Origin: Vibrio mytili | GTDB taxonomy: Bacteria; Pseudomonadota; Gammaproteobacteria; Enterobacterales; Vibrionaceae | Assembly (NCBI RefSeq): GCF_000830505.1 | Contig: NZ_JXOK01000007.1 | Span: 1-53,225 of the forward strand | Reading direction: 5' to 3' | DNA: 53,225 nucleotides | In this document: positions 7,066 through 17,000 of the stretch, one piece after another | How the letters are laid out: each line of letters starts with the position of its first letter | Numbering within the stretch: the stretch's first letter is position 1 | Translations under genes and position numbers: made by a program | The notes under the pieces: generated by a model | Told to the model about the DNA's origin: nothing | What the model saw: only the letters and a program-made list of their open reading frames with translations | Databases searched by the model: none

Positions 7066-8985
7066 TTAACTATCCTGTTGCATTGCTTCGAGTTCTTCCC
7101 ATCTCTCGAAGGCGATTTCCAACTCCTGCTCAAAAGCAGTTAGCTGTTCCAATACGGGTTGAGTCTGATCTACAGGCTTAGCGAAGAATTCCGGGTCATT
7201 CACTTGTTCCTGCAGTGCCTCAATATCCGACTCTAATTGTTCTAATTTCGCTGGAAGAGACTCTAACTCTCTCTGTAGCTTATATGATAACTTCTTCGAA
7301 TTGTTCTTAGGTTGAGCTGTTTTGGGAGTTTCCTCAACCACTTTCGTTTTCGTTTCTGCTTTTTCAGTCGTTTGACGTGTCGCTAATGCTTGGTCACGTT
7401 GCTGCCTTGCATCATGATAACCACCGACAAACTCTTCAATGATACCGTCCCCTTCGAAGATCCAGCTCGTTGTAACCGTATTATCAACAAACTCACGATC
7501 GTGACTCACCAAGAGTAACGTACCCTGATAGTTGGCAAGCATTTCTTCCAAAAGTTCCAACGTTTCGATATCCAAATCGTTAGTTGGTTCATCGAGAATA
7601 AGTAAGTTGTTTGGTTTCAGTAAGATACGGGCAAGCAATAGGCGATTTTTTTCACCACCAGAAAGCGCTTTTACGGGCGTTCGGGCTCGTTTTGGTGCAA
7701 ACAAGAAATCTTGAAGGTAGCTAAGTGCATGGCGCTGTCGCCCGCCGACCATCACTTCTTGTTTGCCATCAGCGAGGTTATCAATCACCGTTTTTTCTGG
7801 ATCAAGAATCTCACGGTATTGATCAAAATACGCGACCTCAAGCTTCGTGCCACAATGCAAGCGACCAGCTTGTGTTTCCAACTGTCCCAACAGTAACTTA
7901 AGTACAGTACTCTTACCACAGCCATTTGGTCCGATTAATGCGATACGATCGCCGCGCATGATATTGAAGCTGAAATCATCAACGATTTTCTTACCGTCAT
8001 AAGAAAAGGCGATATTTTCTGCTTCAAAAACAATTTTACCCGAACGAGATGCATCATCGATATTGAGATTCACTTTACCTTGTACATCACGACGATCTCG
8101 GCGTTCTTCACGTAACTTTTTAAGCGCACGCACACGCCCTTCATTTCGCGTACGACGTGCTTTAATTCCCTGACGAATCCAGACTTCTTCTTGTGCGAGT
8201 TTCTTGTCGAATTCAGCATTTTGCATTTCTTCGACACGAAGCATCTCTTCTTTTTCTGTCAGATAGTTTTCGTAATCACCAGGAAAAGACGCAAGTTGCC
8301 CACGATCCAGATCCACAATACGTGTTGCCATTGATTTAATAAAAGCACGGTCGTGTGAAATGAAGATGATCGAACCCTTAAAATCCTTAAGGAAGTTTTC
8401 TAACCATTCGATGGTAGTGACATCAAGGTGGTTAGTCGGCTCATCTAAGAGCAATACGTCTGGATCGCAAACCAACGCACGAGCCAAAGCCGCTTTGCGT
8501 TGCCAGCCGCCCGATAAGTCGCTCAGTTTCGTTTCAGGGCTCAACTTCAGTGCACTCAGGACGTTTTTAACGCGATCATCAAAACGCCACGCATTGGAGT
8601 GATCGAGCTGTTCCTGAACTTTTGCAAGACGGTTAATGTGTTTTTCGCTTGGGTCACTCGCAACAAGATCGAGAAGATCGTGGTAGATCTTTAATTGCTC
8701 GCCAATTTCAGCCAAACCGCCCGATACATATTCGTATACCGTCCCTTCTTGGTTACGCGGTGGATCTTGTTCTAAGCGAGAGACGACGACATCCTGCGTC
8801 ACTTGTATTTTGCCGTCATCTAACACGATGTCACCGGCTAACACTTTCATTAATGTTGATTTACCGGCACCGTTTCGCCCTACTAAACACACACGTTCGT
8901 TTTCTTGTAAAGCGAACTCTGCGTGATCGAGTAGTGGGTGGTCGCCAAATGCAAGTTGAGCATTATGTATGGTAAGTAATGCCAT
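7066..8985 (-). CDS. uup: ABC-F ATPase Uup
   Basis: 639 residues from the ATG at 8985 (MALLTIHNAQLAFG), matching the usual Uup start; the open frame extends 12 codons further. Two ABC modules are visible: Walker A GRNGAGKST (residues 36-44) with LSGGWQRKAALARAL and LLLDEPTNHLD, then GPNGCGKST (near 350) with LSGGEKNRLLLARIL and LILDEPTNDLD. A C-terminal coiled coil (from about 545) binds DNA in E. coli Uup. There are no membrane segments. ABC-F proteins act on ribosomes, and Uup loss raises precise transposon excision. The start overlaps the upstream glutaredoxin gene by 23 bases. Confidence 0.95.
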   Translation of the reverse strand: MALLTIHNAQLAFGDHPLLDHAEFALQENERVCLVGRNGAGKSTLMKVLAGDIVLDDGKIQVTQDVVVSRLEQDPPRNQEGTVYEYVSGGLAEIGEQLKIYHDLLDLVASDPSEKHINRLAKVQEQLDHSNAWRFDDRVKNVLSALKLSPETKLSDLSGGWQRKAALARALVCDPDVLLLDEPTNHLDVTTIEWLENFLKDFKGSIIFISHDRAFIKSMATRIVDLDRGQLASFPGDYENYLTEKEEMLRVEEMQNAEFDKKLAQEEVWIRQGIKARRTRNEGRVRALKKLREERRDRRDVQGKVNLNIDDASRSGKIVFEAENIAFSYDGKKIVDDFSFNIMRGDRIALIGPNGCGKSTVLKLLLGQLETQAGRLHCGTKLEVAYFDQYREILDPEKTVIDNLADGKQEVMVGGRQRHALSYLQDFLFAPKRARTPVKALSGGEKNRLLLARILLKPNNLLILDEPTNDLDIETLELLEEMLANYQGTLLLVSHDREFVDNTVTTSWIFEGDGIIEEFVGGYHDARQQRDQALATRQTTEKAETKTKVVEETPKTAQPKNNSKKLSYKLQRELESLPAKLEQLESDIEALQEQVNDPEFFAKPVDQTQPVLEQLTAFEQELEIAFERWEELEAMQQDS

Positions 8986-9205
8986 TATATTCCAACCAGT
9001 TTGTGAGTTGTTCCAAGTCAAACGGCCAGTTCAACTCAGATTCTTGATATTTTAATACAGGAATTGTGACACCGTAACGAGAAAAGAGATCGTTATCGAA
9101 TGCAATATCAACGATGTCTGTCTGTTTTGCCAAACCGACGTTTTCCACCAAAGCAAATGCCATCTCACATAGATGGCATCCCTCAGTGCTATACAATATC
9201 AGCAC
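8963..9205 (-). CDS. Glutaredoxin family thiol-disulfide protein
   Basis: 80 residues beginning with GTG at 9205; an AAGGA site 6 bases upstream decides the start, since the nearby ATG at 9207 is in another frame and stops after two codons. The redox motif is C10-H-L-C13, and the cis-proline loop is TIPVLKY. Family members reduce disulfides or carry thiols using a thioredoxin fold. The 3' end overlaps the uup start by 23 bases and rlmKL ends 26 bases upstream, so the three are co-translated or closely coupled. The substrate is unknown. Confidence 0.85.
   Translation of the reverse strand: MLILYSTEGCHLCEMAFALVENVGLAKQTDIVDIAFDNDLFSRYGVTIPVLKYQESELNWPFDLEQLTNWLEYNGITYHT
9066..9078 (+). other. 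matS-like site
   Basis: GTGACACCGTAAC, one mismatch from the E. coli matS consensus, inside the glutaredoxin gene. It is the second of five sites of the same form in the left half of the window. Confidence 0.5.
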
Positions 9206-9231
9206 ATCAAATCCTTTTTAACATCAATCTA

Positions 9232-11355
9232 TTAGTCTGCGTGTGTCACTATCCAACAGTTGTGGATGTGTTTGTTGCGAGCAAAGTCTAACGGCAGTGT
9301 TTGTGACGAAATATTTTGAGCCTTCAATCCTAATTCAGCTAACGCAGCTTCGTCCATCTTAAAGTGGCGCTTGTTGTTTGAGAATACAATCGTGCCACCA
9401 TCTCTAAGTAGACGCTTAAGATTAGCCATCAACTTAATGTGGTCTCGTTGTACGTCAAAAGACGCCTCCATTCGCTTAGAGTTTGAGAAGGTTGGTGGAT
9501 CAATAAAAATAAGATCGTATTCACCTTTCGCGTTTTCTAACCATTGAAGACAGTCTGCTTGTTCAAATCGATGTTGACGCCCTACACAGCCGTTAAGCTG
9601 CATATTGTCCTTTGCCCAATTTAAGTACGTATTCGACATATCGACAGTAGTGGTTGATTGAGCACCACCAACCGCAGCGTGGACCGTAGCACTACCTGTA
9701 TAGGCGAATAGGTTTAAGAAATCCTTTCCTTTTGCCATTTCGCCTAGTCGACGACGAGTAATCTTATGATCAAGGAAAAGACCAGTATCAAGGTAGTCGT
9801 GAAGATTTACAATCAGCTTCACACCGTATTCATGGACTTCTAGAGTTTCCGACACCTGACCTAATTTTTGATACTGATTACGCCCTTTTTGCTTTTCACG
9901 AACCTTAAGTACGACCTTGTTCGCTTCGACACCCGTTACCTGAATGGTTGCACGAATGATATCAGTCAAACGACGCTTTGCTTTTTCTTCAGGGATGTTT
10001 TTGGGTGCTGCGTACTCTTGAATGACAATTTGTTTACCGTAGACATCAATAGCAACATTGTATTCAGGAAGATCGGCATCGTAGATACGGTAGCAATCAA
10101 GTTCTTCTTTACGAGCCCACTTACCGATCTTACCCATGTTCTTTTTCAGACGATTAGAGAAGTCGGGAGCGATTTGAACCGGCTTATCTGCGCCTTTGAC
10201 TTCTTCCTCAGTACGCTCAGCAATGCTGTAGTTTTTTTGGTGACACGGTAACGCACCGTTGTTGAGTTTGAACTGTTTGTCAGCACGCATACGTAAACAA
10301 CTCAGTAGCTCATCTGAACTCGAGAAAATAGACGCTTTGCAGCCACCAAACTCAGATTTAAGCTGACCACCGAAAGCCGTATACAATGCTATCAAACCCG
10401 GTTCCGTCCCCAAACGTTCACCATAGGGTGGGTTTGATACAATCACACCATGTTCGAATCCTGATGGACGCTTAATCGTTGCAGCATCACCAAGAGTGAA
10501 CTCGATAAGCTCTTCAACACCAGCACGACGTGCGTTATCTTGCGCAACTTTCAATACTTTAGGGTCGTTATCGAAACCGAAAAACTTTGCGTCAACTTTT
10601 TTGACACCTCGGCGAGCCTGTACGTTTGCTTCCGATTTAATTTCCGCCCATACTTCTGGTTCAAAGTCTTCTAAAGACTCAAAACACCACTGTTTACGTT
10701 TTACACCTGGCGCCATATTTGCCGCCATCATCGCCGCTTCAATTAACAGCGTGCCAGATCCACACATTGGGTCCAGCAATGGCTGATGTCCATCCCAACC
10801 ACAGCGTTGAATAATTGCGGCTGCGAGTGTTTCACGAAGCGGTGCACGCCCCGATTCTGGACGGTAACCCCGTTGATGAAGACCACTCCCTACCATATCA
10901 ACACCAAGCAACGCTTTTTCCTTGTGCAAGCGAACATGAACACGCACATCTGGTTGTTCTTTACTAATGTTTGGGCGAGGCAAACCTTTCTTTTCAAAAC
11001 AATCAACGATGCCATCTTTGACTTTCATTGCACCGTATTGACTGTTGCGAATTTCACGGTTGGTACCGTTAAAATCGACGACAAAACGTTTAGAACTGTG
11101 GAACTGATTGACCCAATTAATGGCCATGGTCGACAGGTACAAATCCATGTCGCTGTTACAGTTAAATTCAGCTAATACACGTACAAATCGAGACGCCAAG
11201 CGGCTCCACAAACAACAGCGATAAACTTGTTCATTGGTTGCTGTAAATTTTACGCCTGCCTGTACTGGTTTCGCACTTTCGATGCCTAGTTTAGTCAGTT
11301 CTTCAGCAAGCAAGTTTTCCATGCCATTTGAAGTTACCGCGAGATATTGATTCAT
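9232..11355 (-). CDS. rlmKL: Bifunctional 23S rRNA methyltransferase RlmKL
   Basis: 707 residues from the ATG at 11355 ([20 protein letters not shown]); E. coli RlmKL is 702. The domains in order are an N-terminal THUMP region, an RlmL methyltransferase with [14 protein letters not shown] and SNPPYGER, and an RlmK methyltransferase with [14 protein letters not shown] and [13 protein letters not shown]. RlmL makes m2G2445 and RlmK makes m7G2069 on 23S rRNA during large-subunit assembly. It heads the operon with the glutaredoxin, uup and DUF3466. Confidence 0.97.
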   Translation of the reverse strand: MNQYLAVTSNGMENLLAEELTKLGIESAKPVQAGVKFTATNEQVYRCCLWSRLASRFVRVLAEFNCNSDMDLYLSTMAINWVNQFHSSKRFVVDFNGTNREIRNSQYGAMKVKDGIVDCFEKKGLPRPNISKEQPDVRVHVRLHKEKALLGVDMVGSGLHQRGYRPESGRAPLRETLAAAIIQRCGWDGHQPLLDPMCGSGTLLIEAAMMAANMAPGVKRKQWCFESLEDFEPEVWAEIKSEANVQARRGVKKVDAKFFGFDNDPKVLKVAQDNARRAGVEELIEFTLGDAATIKRPSGFEHGVIVSNPPYGERLGTEPGLIALYTAFGGQLKSEFGGCKASIFSSSDELLSCLRMRADKQFKLNNGALPCHQKNYSIAERTEEEVKGADKPVQIAPDFSNRLKKNMGKIGKWARKEELDCYRIYDADLPEYNVAIDVYGKQIVIQEYAAPKNIPEEKAKRRLTDIIRATIQVTGVEANKVVLKVREKQKGRNQYQKLGQVSETLEVHEYGVKLIVNLHDYLDTGLFLDHKITRRRLGEMAKGKDFLNLFAYTGSATVHAAVGGAQSTTTVDMSNTYLNWAKDNMQLNGCVGRQHRFEQADCLQWLENAKGEYDLIFIDPPTFSNSKRMEASFDVQRDHIKLMANLKRLLRDGGTIVFSNNKRHFKMDEAALAELGLKAQNISSQTLPLDFARNKHIHNCWIVTHAD

Positions 11356-11644
11356 AGTGTTCTTTCGCTGATAAAAAATGGCTTCAATTATACCTGACTT
11401 TACGATCAATGCCTCGTTTTTAAAGACAATTTCCTACTCGTTAGCGCAAACACTCACCAGTTTACATTTAGTTCAGCATAAGAAGAGTGCCTCAGCAGGC
11501 TTAACTTTGTTCGTAGCCTCGCCAGCACTGTGACTTCTAGCATTAAATCACTTGATGATTTTGATCTGAAAGTTCCGACATTAATTAAATACGCTCCTTT
11601 ATCACGGATTCGGCTCCCCATTGATATATGGTTCAAATCAGAGA

Positions 11645-11681
11645 AGTGAATACTTATTCACGTTAATTTTGGTATATACCA
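11645..11681. promoter_or_regulatory. ARG-box-like palindrome beside a second palindrome
   Basis: GTGAATACTTATTCAC (11646-11661) is a perfect palindrome around a CT centre. It fits the ArgR half-site layout TGAAT-N4-ATTCA. Eight bases further on is TGGTATATACCA (11670-11681), a perfect 12-bp palindrome. No arginine gene is adjacent; the nearest downstream start on the minus strand is rlmKL, 290 bases away. Confidence 0.4.
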
Positions 11682-11898
11682 GATGTAAATTGACCCTGTA
11701 ATTTACTTTCAGAATCCTCTTATAGAGGAATAAACGGTGAAATATTAGGCAGGGTATTGCCTAGTTTTTGAGAAAATATTAAGAAAAAAAGTAGAACAAA
11801 GGTGACTTGCTTCATAGTTATTTGTCTATAAAGCGTTCAATTTCATTACAAAATGACTTTGGTAATCATCAGATCGGGAGAATCAATAAAGATAAGGA

Positions 11899-11927
11899 CA
11901 AAAAAAATCGACCCATACTGGTCGATT
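11899..11927 (-). terminator. zapC terminator
   Basis: An 8-bp stem AATCGACC / GGTCGATT with a 6-base loop; on the minus strand it runs into a stretch of T. It lies 40 bases past the zapC stop. Confidence 0.85.
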
Positions 11928-11967
11928 AAAGCAAACAAAGGAACGAAATAAGGAATCTAAAAAGGGG

Positions 11968-12510
11968 TTAGCCAACCATTGCCATCGGTGCGATAACGAA
12001 TAAATGGTTGGCGCAAGACATGCGATCGTGCATAACTTTGATAGGCTGACCAAACTCTAGTGCCTTGTTACCGTCTAAAACAAACTCATCTTGACCAACA
12101 TAAGCACATAAACTGGACGTTTCTCCAGGTTCAAGAACAATAAATACACCATCTGAATATTGATTGGTTAAGAAGACCATGTCCCCTTCTTCTGGCTCAT
12201 GACCAACAGATTGAGCATCGAAGAACCAACTTTTTGGTTGTACTGGTTTATGAAAGCGTTTAGCCGCTACGCAGTATAGAGTGAGTTCAGCTTGGCGGTA
12301 TTCACTGATGTCGAGACAACGGATGCGTTCGTTGAAGGTTTGAAACGCGCTGGCGTCATCTACGGTGAATTCGTTGATTGAGAAGGCACAGTTGACCAAT
12401 AGTTTTCGAGGGAGGTTGGTTTGAAAAATCATGTCCTCCCCCAGGTCCAGCATTAAGCAAGCTTTATGCTCGTCAAAATACCAATTCCATTTGTCGCTGG
12501 GTTTAAGCAT
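11968..12510 (-). CDS. zapC: Cell division protein ZapC
   Basis: 180 residues, the same length as E. coli ZapC. It begins MLKPSDKWNWYFDEH and contains CAFSINEFTVDDASAFQTF and SWFFDAQSVGHEPEEGDMVF, both typical of ZapC. The protein binds FtsZ and promotes lateral bundling of its filaments at the division ring. There is no signal peptide or membrane segment. The gene lies downstream of pyrD, as in E. coli, but a pyrD terminator separates them, so it probably has its own promoter. Confidence 0.92.
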   Translation of the reverse strand: MLKPSDKWNWYFDEHKACLMLDLGEDMIFQTNLPRKLLVNCAFSINEFTVDDASAFQTFNERIRCLDISEYRQAELTLYCVAAKRFHKPVQPKSWFFDAQSVGHEPEEGDMVFLTNQYSDGVFIVLEPGETSSLCAYVGQDEFVLDGNKALEFGQPIKVMHDRMSCANHLFVIAPMAMVG

Positions 12511-12611
12511 TATTCCGTTCTCTCTTAACTAGTTGTATATCAGTGATAAAGAGGTAAGAAGCTTAATTACCTACTCTTGAATACTTAAATTTTACAAATG
12601 AACGGATAAAA

Positions 12612-12638
12612 AAAAAGAGGAAACAAATTCCTCTTTTT
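12612..12638 (-). terminator. pyrD terminator
   Basis: Stem AAAAAGAGGAA / TTCCTCTTTTT with a 5-base ACAAA loop, followed on the minus strand by a run of T. It lies 43 bases past the pyrD stop. Confidence 0.85.
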
Positions 12639-12680
12639 CTTGGTCAAACTGTCGCTGATTTATACTTTTGTTGAGTGTCG

Positions 12681-13691
12681 CTATACGTTTTTAACAATAT
12701 CGCGTACTAAACCTGGACCATGGTAAATAAAGCCAGTATAAACTTGAACCAATTGCGCACCTGCCATGAGTTTTTCTTTTGCAGCAACAAAAGAGTCGAT
12801 ACCACCCACTCCAATGATTGGCAGTTTGTCTCCAAGTTCTTCATGAAGTTTACGGACAACTTCTGTAGAGCGAGACTGTACTGGACGACCGCTCAATCCA
12901 CCGGCCTCATTGGCATGCTTCATTCCCTCTACAACCGCTCTATCAAGTGTCGTATTCGTTGCAATAACGCCATCGATATTGTTTTTCACTAAAGAGCCAC
13001 AAATCTGAGTAATTTCGTCATCACTCAAATCCGGTGCGATTTTTAATGCCAACGGTACGTACTTACCGTATTTTTCTGCCAGTTCTGCCTGTTTCGCTTT
13101 AAGTTCGGAAAGCAAATCATCAAGCGCTTCGCCATATTGCAACGAGCGTAACCCTGGAGTATTTGGTGAAGATATATTGACTGCGATGTAACCTGCGTAT
13201 TCGTACACTTTTTCCATACAAATCAGGTAGTCCTCTGCCCCATTCTCTATCGGCGTGTCTTTGTTCTTACCAATATTGATGCCCAAAACACAATCGAACT
13301 TGGCTTGTTTAACATTTTCAACTAAGTGATCGACACCTAAGTTGTTAAAGCCCATTCGGTTGATGATGCCTTCCGCTTGGATCAATCGGAACAAACGAGG
13401 TTTATCATTACCAGGTTGGGGACGAGGAGTCACGGTACCGACCTCTACGAACCCAAAACCCATAGCGTCAAACGCTTCGATGCATTCACCATTTTTATCT
13501 AATCCTGCAGCCAGGCCGACAGGGTTACGAAAAGTGAGTCCCATGCATTCGACTGGACGATGAGGTAACTGTTGACGATAAAAAATATCGAGAGGAGTGC
13601 CGGTAAAACGTTTGAAGTTCTTGATAGCAAGGTCATGTGCCTTTTCGGCATCAAGTTGAAAAAAGCCAGTTCTGGCTAGACGGTAAAGCAT
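12681..13691 (-). CDS. pyrD: Dihydroorotate dehydrogenase (quinone), class 2
   Basis: 336 residues, the normal length for class 2 enzymes. It oxidises dihydroorotate to orotate with FMN and membrane ubiquinone in pyrimidine synthesis. An N-terminal helical membrane-dipping segment precedes the barrel. Visible motifs are [14 protein letters not shown], the active-site [11 protein letters not shown] with its catalytic serine, [11 protein letters not shown], and IIGVGGIDS for phosphate binding. The start has a GGAGG site 6 bases upstream. A hairpin in the leader (13713-13728) suggests CTP-sensed control. Confidence 0.96.
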   Translation of the reverse strand: MLYRLARTGFFQLDAEKAHDLAIKNFKRFTGTPLDIFYRQQLPHRPVECMGLTFRNPVGLAAGLDKNGECIEAFDAMGFGFVEVGTVTPRPQPGNDKPRLFRLIQAEGIINRMGFNNLGVDHLVENVKQAKFDCVLGINIGKNKDTPIENGAEDYLICMEKVYEYAGYIAVNISSPNTPGLRSLQYGEALDDLLSELKAKQAELAEKYGKYVPLALKIAPDLSDDEITQICGSLVKNNIDGVIATNTTLDRAVVEGMKHANEAGGLSGRPVQSRSTEVVRKLHEELGDKLPIIGVGGIDSFVAAKEKLMAGAQLVQVYTGFIYHGPGLVRDIVKNV

Positions 13692-13704
13692 TGTGCCTCC
13701 GAAA

Positions 13705-13740
13705 GAAAAAAGCCCCGTGTAAACGGGTCAATATTATTTA
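13705..13740 (-). promoter_or_regulatory. pyrD promoter and 5' leader hairpin
   Basis: On the minus strand an AATAAT-like -10 box (about 13732-13737) is followed within a few bases by CCCG, a 6-base loop and CGGGG, then a T run and the GGAGG ribosome site. The hairpin would therefore lie at the very 5' end of the transcript. In E. coli pyrC and pyrD, CTP-dependent choice of start base decides whether such a 5'-CC hairpin forms and blocks translation. I infer the same type of control here; the T run also allows attenuation. Confidence 0.45.
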
Positions 13741-13909
13741 CTGTTTTCTATCTCAATTCAATGGAAATGCACGTATTAGCTAAAATATAAAGTTAATATT
13801 TTATACTTACTTTAAAATCAACAAGTTGAAGTGGCTTTATTTTTGAGAAAGTTCATATTTTCTCATTGAATGTAATCGTTTGCTCATGTGTTAAACACAA
13901 AAAGCACAC

Positions 13910-13922
13910 GTGACAGTGTAAC
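13910..13922 (+). other. matS-like site
   Basis: GTGACAGTGTAAC, one mismatch from the E. coli consensus, in the pyrD-gdh intergenic region. It is the third of five such sites. Confidence 0.5.
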
Positions 13923-13955
13923 TGAAATTTAGGTTATCTACGTTAAGTTTGCATT

Positions 13956-13992
13956 AAAAAAGCCCCCAGATGTATACATTTGGGGGCTTTTA
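13956..13992 (-). terminator. Terminator of the NAD-glutamate dehydrogenase gene
   Basis: AAAGCCCCCA and TGGGGGCTTT arms with an ATGTATACAT-containing loop, and T runs on both sides. It lies 73 bases past the gdh stop. The remaining pyrD-gdh spacer is AT-rich with nothing else visible. Confidence 0.85.
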
Positions 13993-14064
13993 CTTGGTCG
14001 TTCTTGTCTATTTCATTTCTGCTTATCTATAGAAATGAGGAGTAACTAACCACCTACTCCGGCC

Positions 14065-17000
14065 CTAATCCTTGGATGAGCAATTTAAGTTGAGTAGTAC
14101 CAGCTCACGCAGTGCAACAGAGAATTTGGCGAACTCATGCATCGATCCAACTTTGAATTCATTAAGAATACTTTCCCAACGATGCAAAGAAGGCTCATTC
14201 ACATCCATCCAGTCTTCCAGAGCTGCCATGACGTCAAGCTCGTCCGATGCACATGCACAATTCAAAACTTGTGCAGTCAACTGGCGTTGCTGCCAGTCCA
14301 AATCTTCACGGAATGCAGCTCTCGCAAGTGCCTGCCAGTTGTTATCCACTGCTTGGCTATTGATTTGCTTCAAGAACCAATGTAGTGATAGGCGGTCACC
14401 CAAGTTAAAGTATAGTTTGGACGTCTGCTCGACTGTTTTTCCCGTCTCTTTGGCGATGGACGAAATATCCAACGCGCATTGGAGGCTCGTTAAACGTGAT
14501 ACTTGATGCGCAAGCTTTTCCTCGATCCCTTTTTTGATCCAGTTGTTAGCGAGATCATTATGCTCTTCGACTTCTGATTCTACCAACATCGTATCCAAGG
14601 TATCTGCCACAACATTAACGTCATGCTGATACATAGCAATGAGTTCTGCCACCGTAGACTTACTACTACGATTGCGCAACAGCCATCGTGAAATTCGACG
14701 CAGTGCTCGACGGATATTGAACAGGATCTCATACTGAGAATCCGCTGTTGCGATGTTGTCCAAAGCTCGCGTTTGTTCCAATATCTCGGCAAAGCCGAAT
14801 ATTTCTCGGGCGGCGCTATACGCGTTAGTAATATCAACGACGGTTGCACCTGTCTCTTCTTGAAGACGAGTAACAAAGTTGCATCCCATCTCATTGACCA
14901 TCTGATTAGCAAGCGCAGTCGCAATAATCTCAGCGCGCAATGGGTGGTTGACCATTTGCGCCTTATAGTTACGGCGTAACGCACTTGGGAAATAGGCAAC
15001 AAGCTGTTTGGCATGAAACTCATCATTCGCGATTTCGTCGGTGACCAACTGCTGTTTCAGAACCATTTTTCCATAAGCTACCAATACAGATAACTCTGGT
15101 CGGGTTAGACCAACACCTTGTTTTTCGCGTTCTATTAGGGTTTCATCATCTGGGATGTATTCTAATACTCGATCTAAGTACCCTGCTTTCTCCATGGTAT
15201 GAATGAATCGAATTTGTTCTTTAACAATACCAACGCCCTGTTGTTCTGTTACCGAAATTGATTCTGATTGGCAATACGCATCATCCAGTACAATGTCACC
15301 GACTTCTTCTTCCATTGACTCTAGAATCTGGTTGCGCTGTTTAACGGTAAGATCGCCGTTAGAAACCAAACCATTGAGGAAAATCTTGATATTGACTTCA
15401 TTATCTGAACAATCAACGCCACCAACATTGTCAACAAAGTCAGTATTCACTCGGCCACCGTTCAAAGCGTATTCGATACGGCCGCGTTGAGTCATACCTA
15501 AGTTGCCGCCTTCGCCGACCACCTTCGCTCTTAGATCACGTCCATCGATACGTAACATGTCGTTTGCTCGATCGCCAACATCGGTATGTGTTTCGGTCGA
15601 CGCTTTGACATAGGTACCGATGCCACCATTCCATAAAAGATCAACCTTCATGGTTAAGATCGTCTTAATCAGATCGTTTGGCGCCATTGATGCTTTCTTG
15701 GTACCAAGCATTTTTTGGATTTCAGGCGACAGTTGAATCGACTTTGAACGACGAGAGAAAATACCACCACCTTGAGAAATCAACGCTTTGTTGTAATCTT
15801 CCCAACTCGATCTTGGAAGATTAAATAATCGGTTTCGTTCTTCCCAGCTTGTTGCGGCGTCAGGATTCGGGTCGAGAAATATATGCATGTGGTTAAATGC
15901 TGCTTGCAAACGAATATGTTTTGATAAGAGCATACCATTACCAAAAACATCCCCTGCCATATCTCCCACACCGATAGCGGTGAAGTCAGTGGTTTGGCAG
16001 TTAATTCCCATTTCGCGGAAATGACGCTTCACTGATTCCCAACCACCTTTTGCAGTGATGCCCATAGCTTTATGGTCGTAACCATTTGAACCGCCAGAAG
16101 CAAATGCATCACCTAACCAGAAGTTGTATTCATCAGATACCGAGTTGGCTAAATCTGAGAAAGTGGCAGTGCCTTTATCGGCCGCAACAACTAAGTAAGG
16201 ATCATCTTCATCATGTCGAATCACATTCGTTGGTGGTACGACTTCACCTTCTATGATGTTATCGGAAATATCGAGCAGAGCACGAATAAAACGCTTGTAA
16301 CAACGTTGACCTTCGGCAAAAATTTCATCCCTAGTCGTTAATGATGGTTGACGCTTGCAAACGAATCCTCCTTTTGCACCGACTGGAACGATAACCGTGT
16401 TCTTCACTTGTTGTGCTTTAACAAGGCCAAGAATTTCAGTACGGAAGTCTTCTTGACGATCTGACCAACGCAATCCACCACGAGCGACTTTGCCTCCGCG
16501 TAAGTGAACACCTTCAATATCTGGAGCGTAAACAAAAATTTCAAATGCTGGAACTGGCTGTGGAATCTCTGGAATATCACTTGGTTTCATCTTCAGAGAT
16601 AACCAAGGTTTAGGCTGTTTGTCTTCGTCGGTTTGATAATAGTTCGTACGAAGCGTCGCATGATCATTTCCATGTAACGACGAATAATACGATCATCATC
16701 CAAACTTTCGACACGATCCAATTGCTCGGTGAGTTTTTTGACAAGATCATTTTGCCCTTTCTCACTGCCTTTGTTTTTCGGATCAAATCGCTTAGCGAAT
16801 AGTTTCACTAGTCCTGTTGCGAGCTCAGGATAATGGCTCAACGTATCTTCAATGTACTGCTGACTAAATGGAAAACCTACTTGTCGCATGTAACGAGCGT
16901 AAGCTCGAAGGATGGAAATCTCTCGGCCCGTTAGTGAAGCACCAAGCAGTAGTCGGTTGAAGCCATCACTTTCTAGGTTGCCTGACCAAATTGCGGCAAA

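Larger units (their letters stand above)
11356..11967. other. Long intergenic region between rlmKL and zapC
   Basis: 612 bases with no convincing gene. It holds the zapC terminator (11899-11927) and two neighbouring palindromes (11646-11661 and 11670-11681). It should also carry the rlmKL promoter. Short open frames exist on both strands around 11454-11650, but none has a start codon with a ribosome site. Confidence 0.5.

Noticed and set aside
11454..11649. 60-codon minus-strand frame and an open plus-strand frame in the rlmKL-zapC spacer
   Set aside because: The minus frame starts with TTG and has no ribosome site; the plus frame has no start codon. Neither resembles a known protein.
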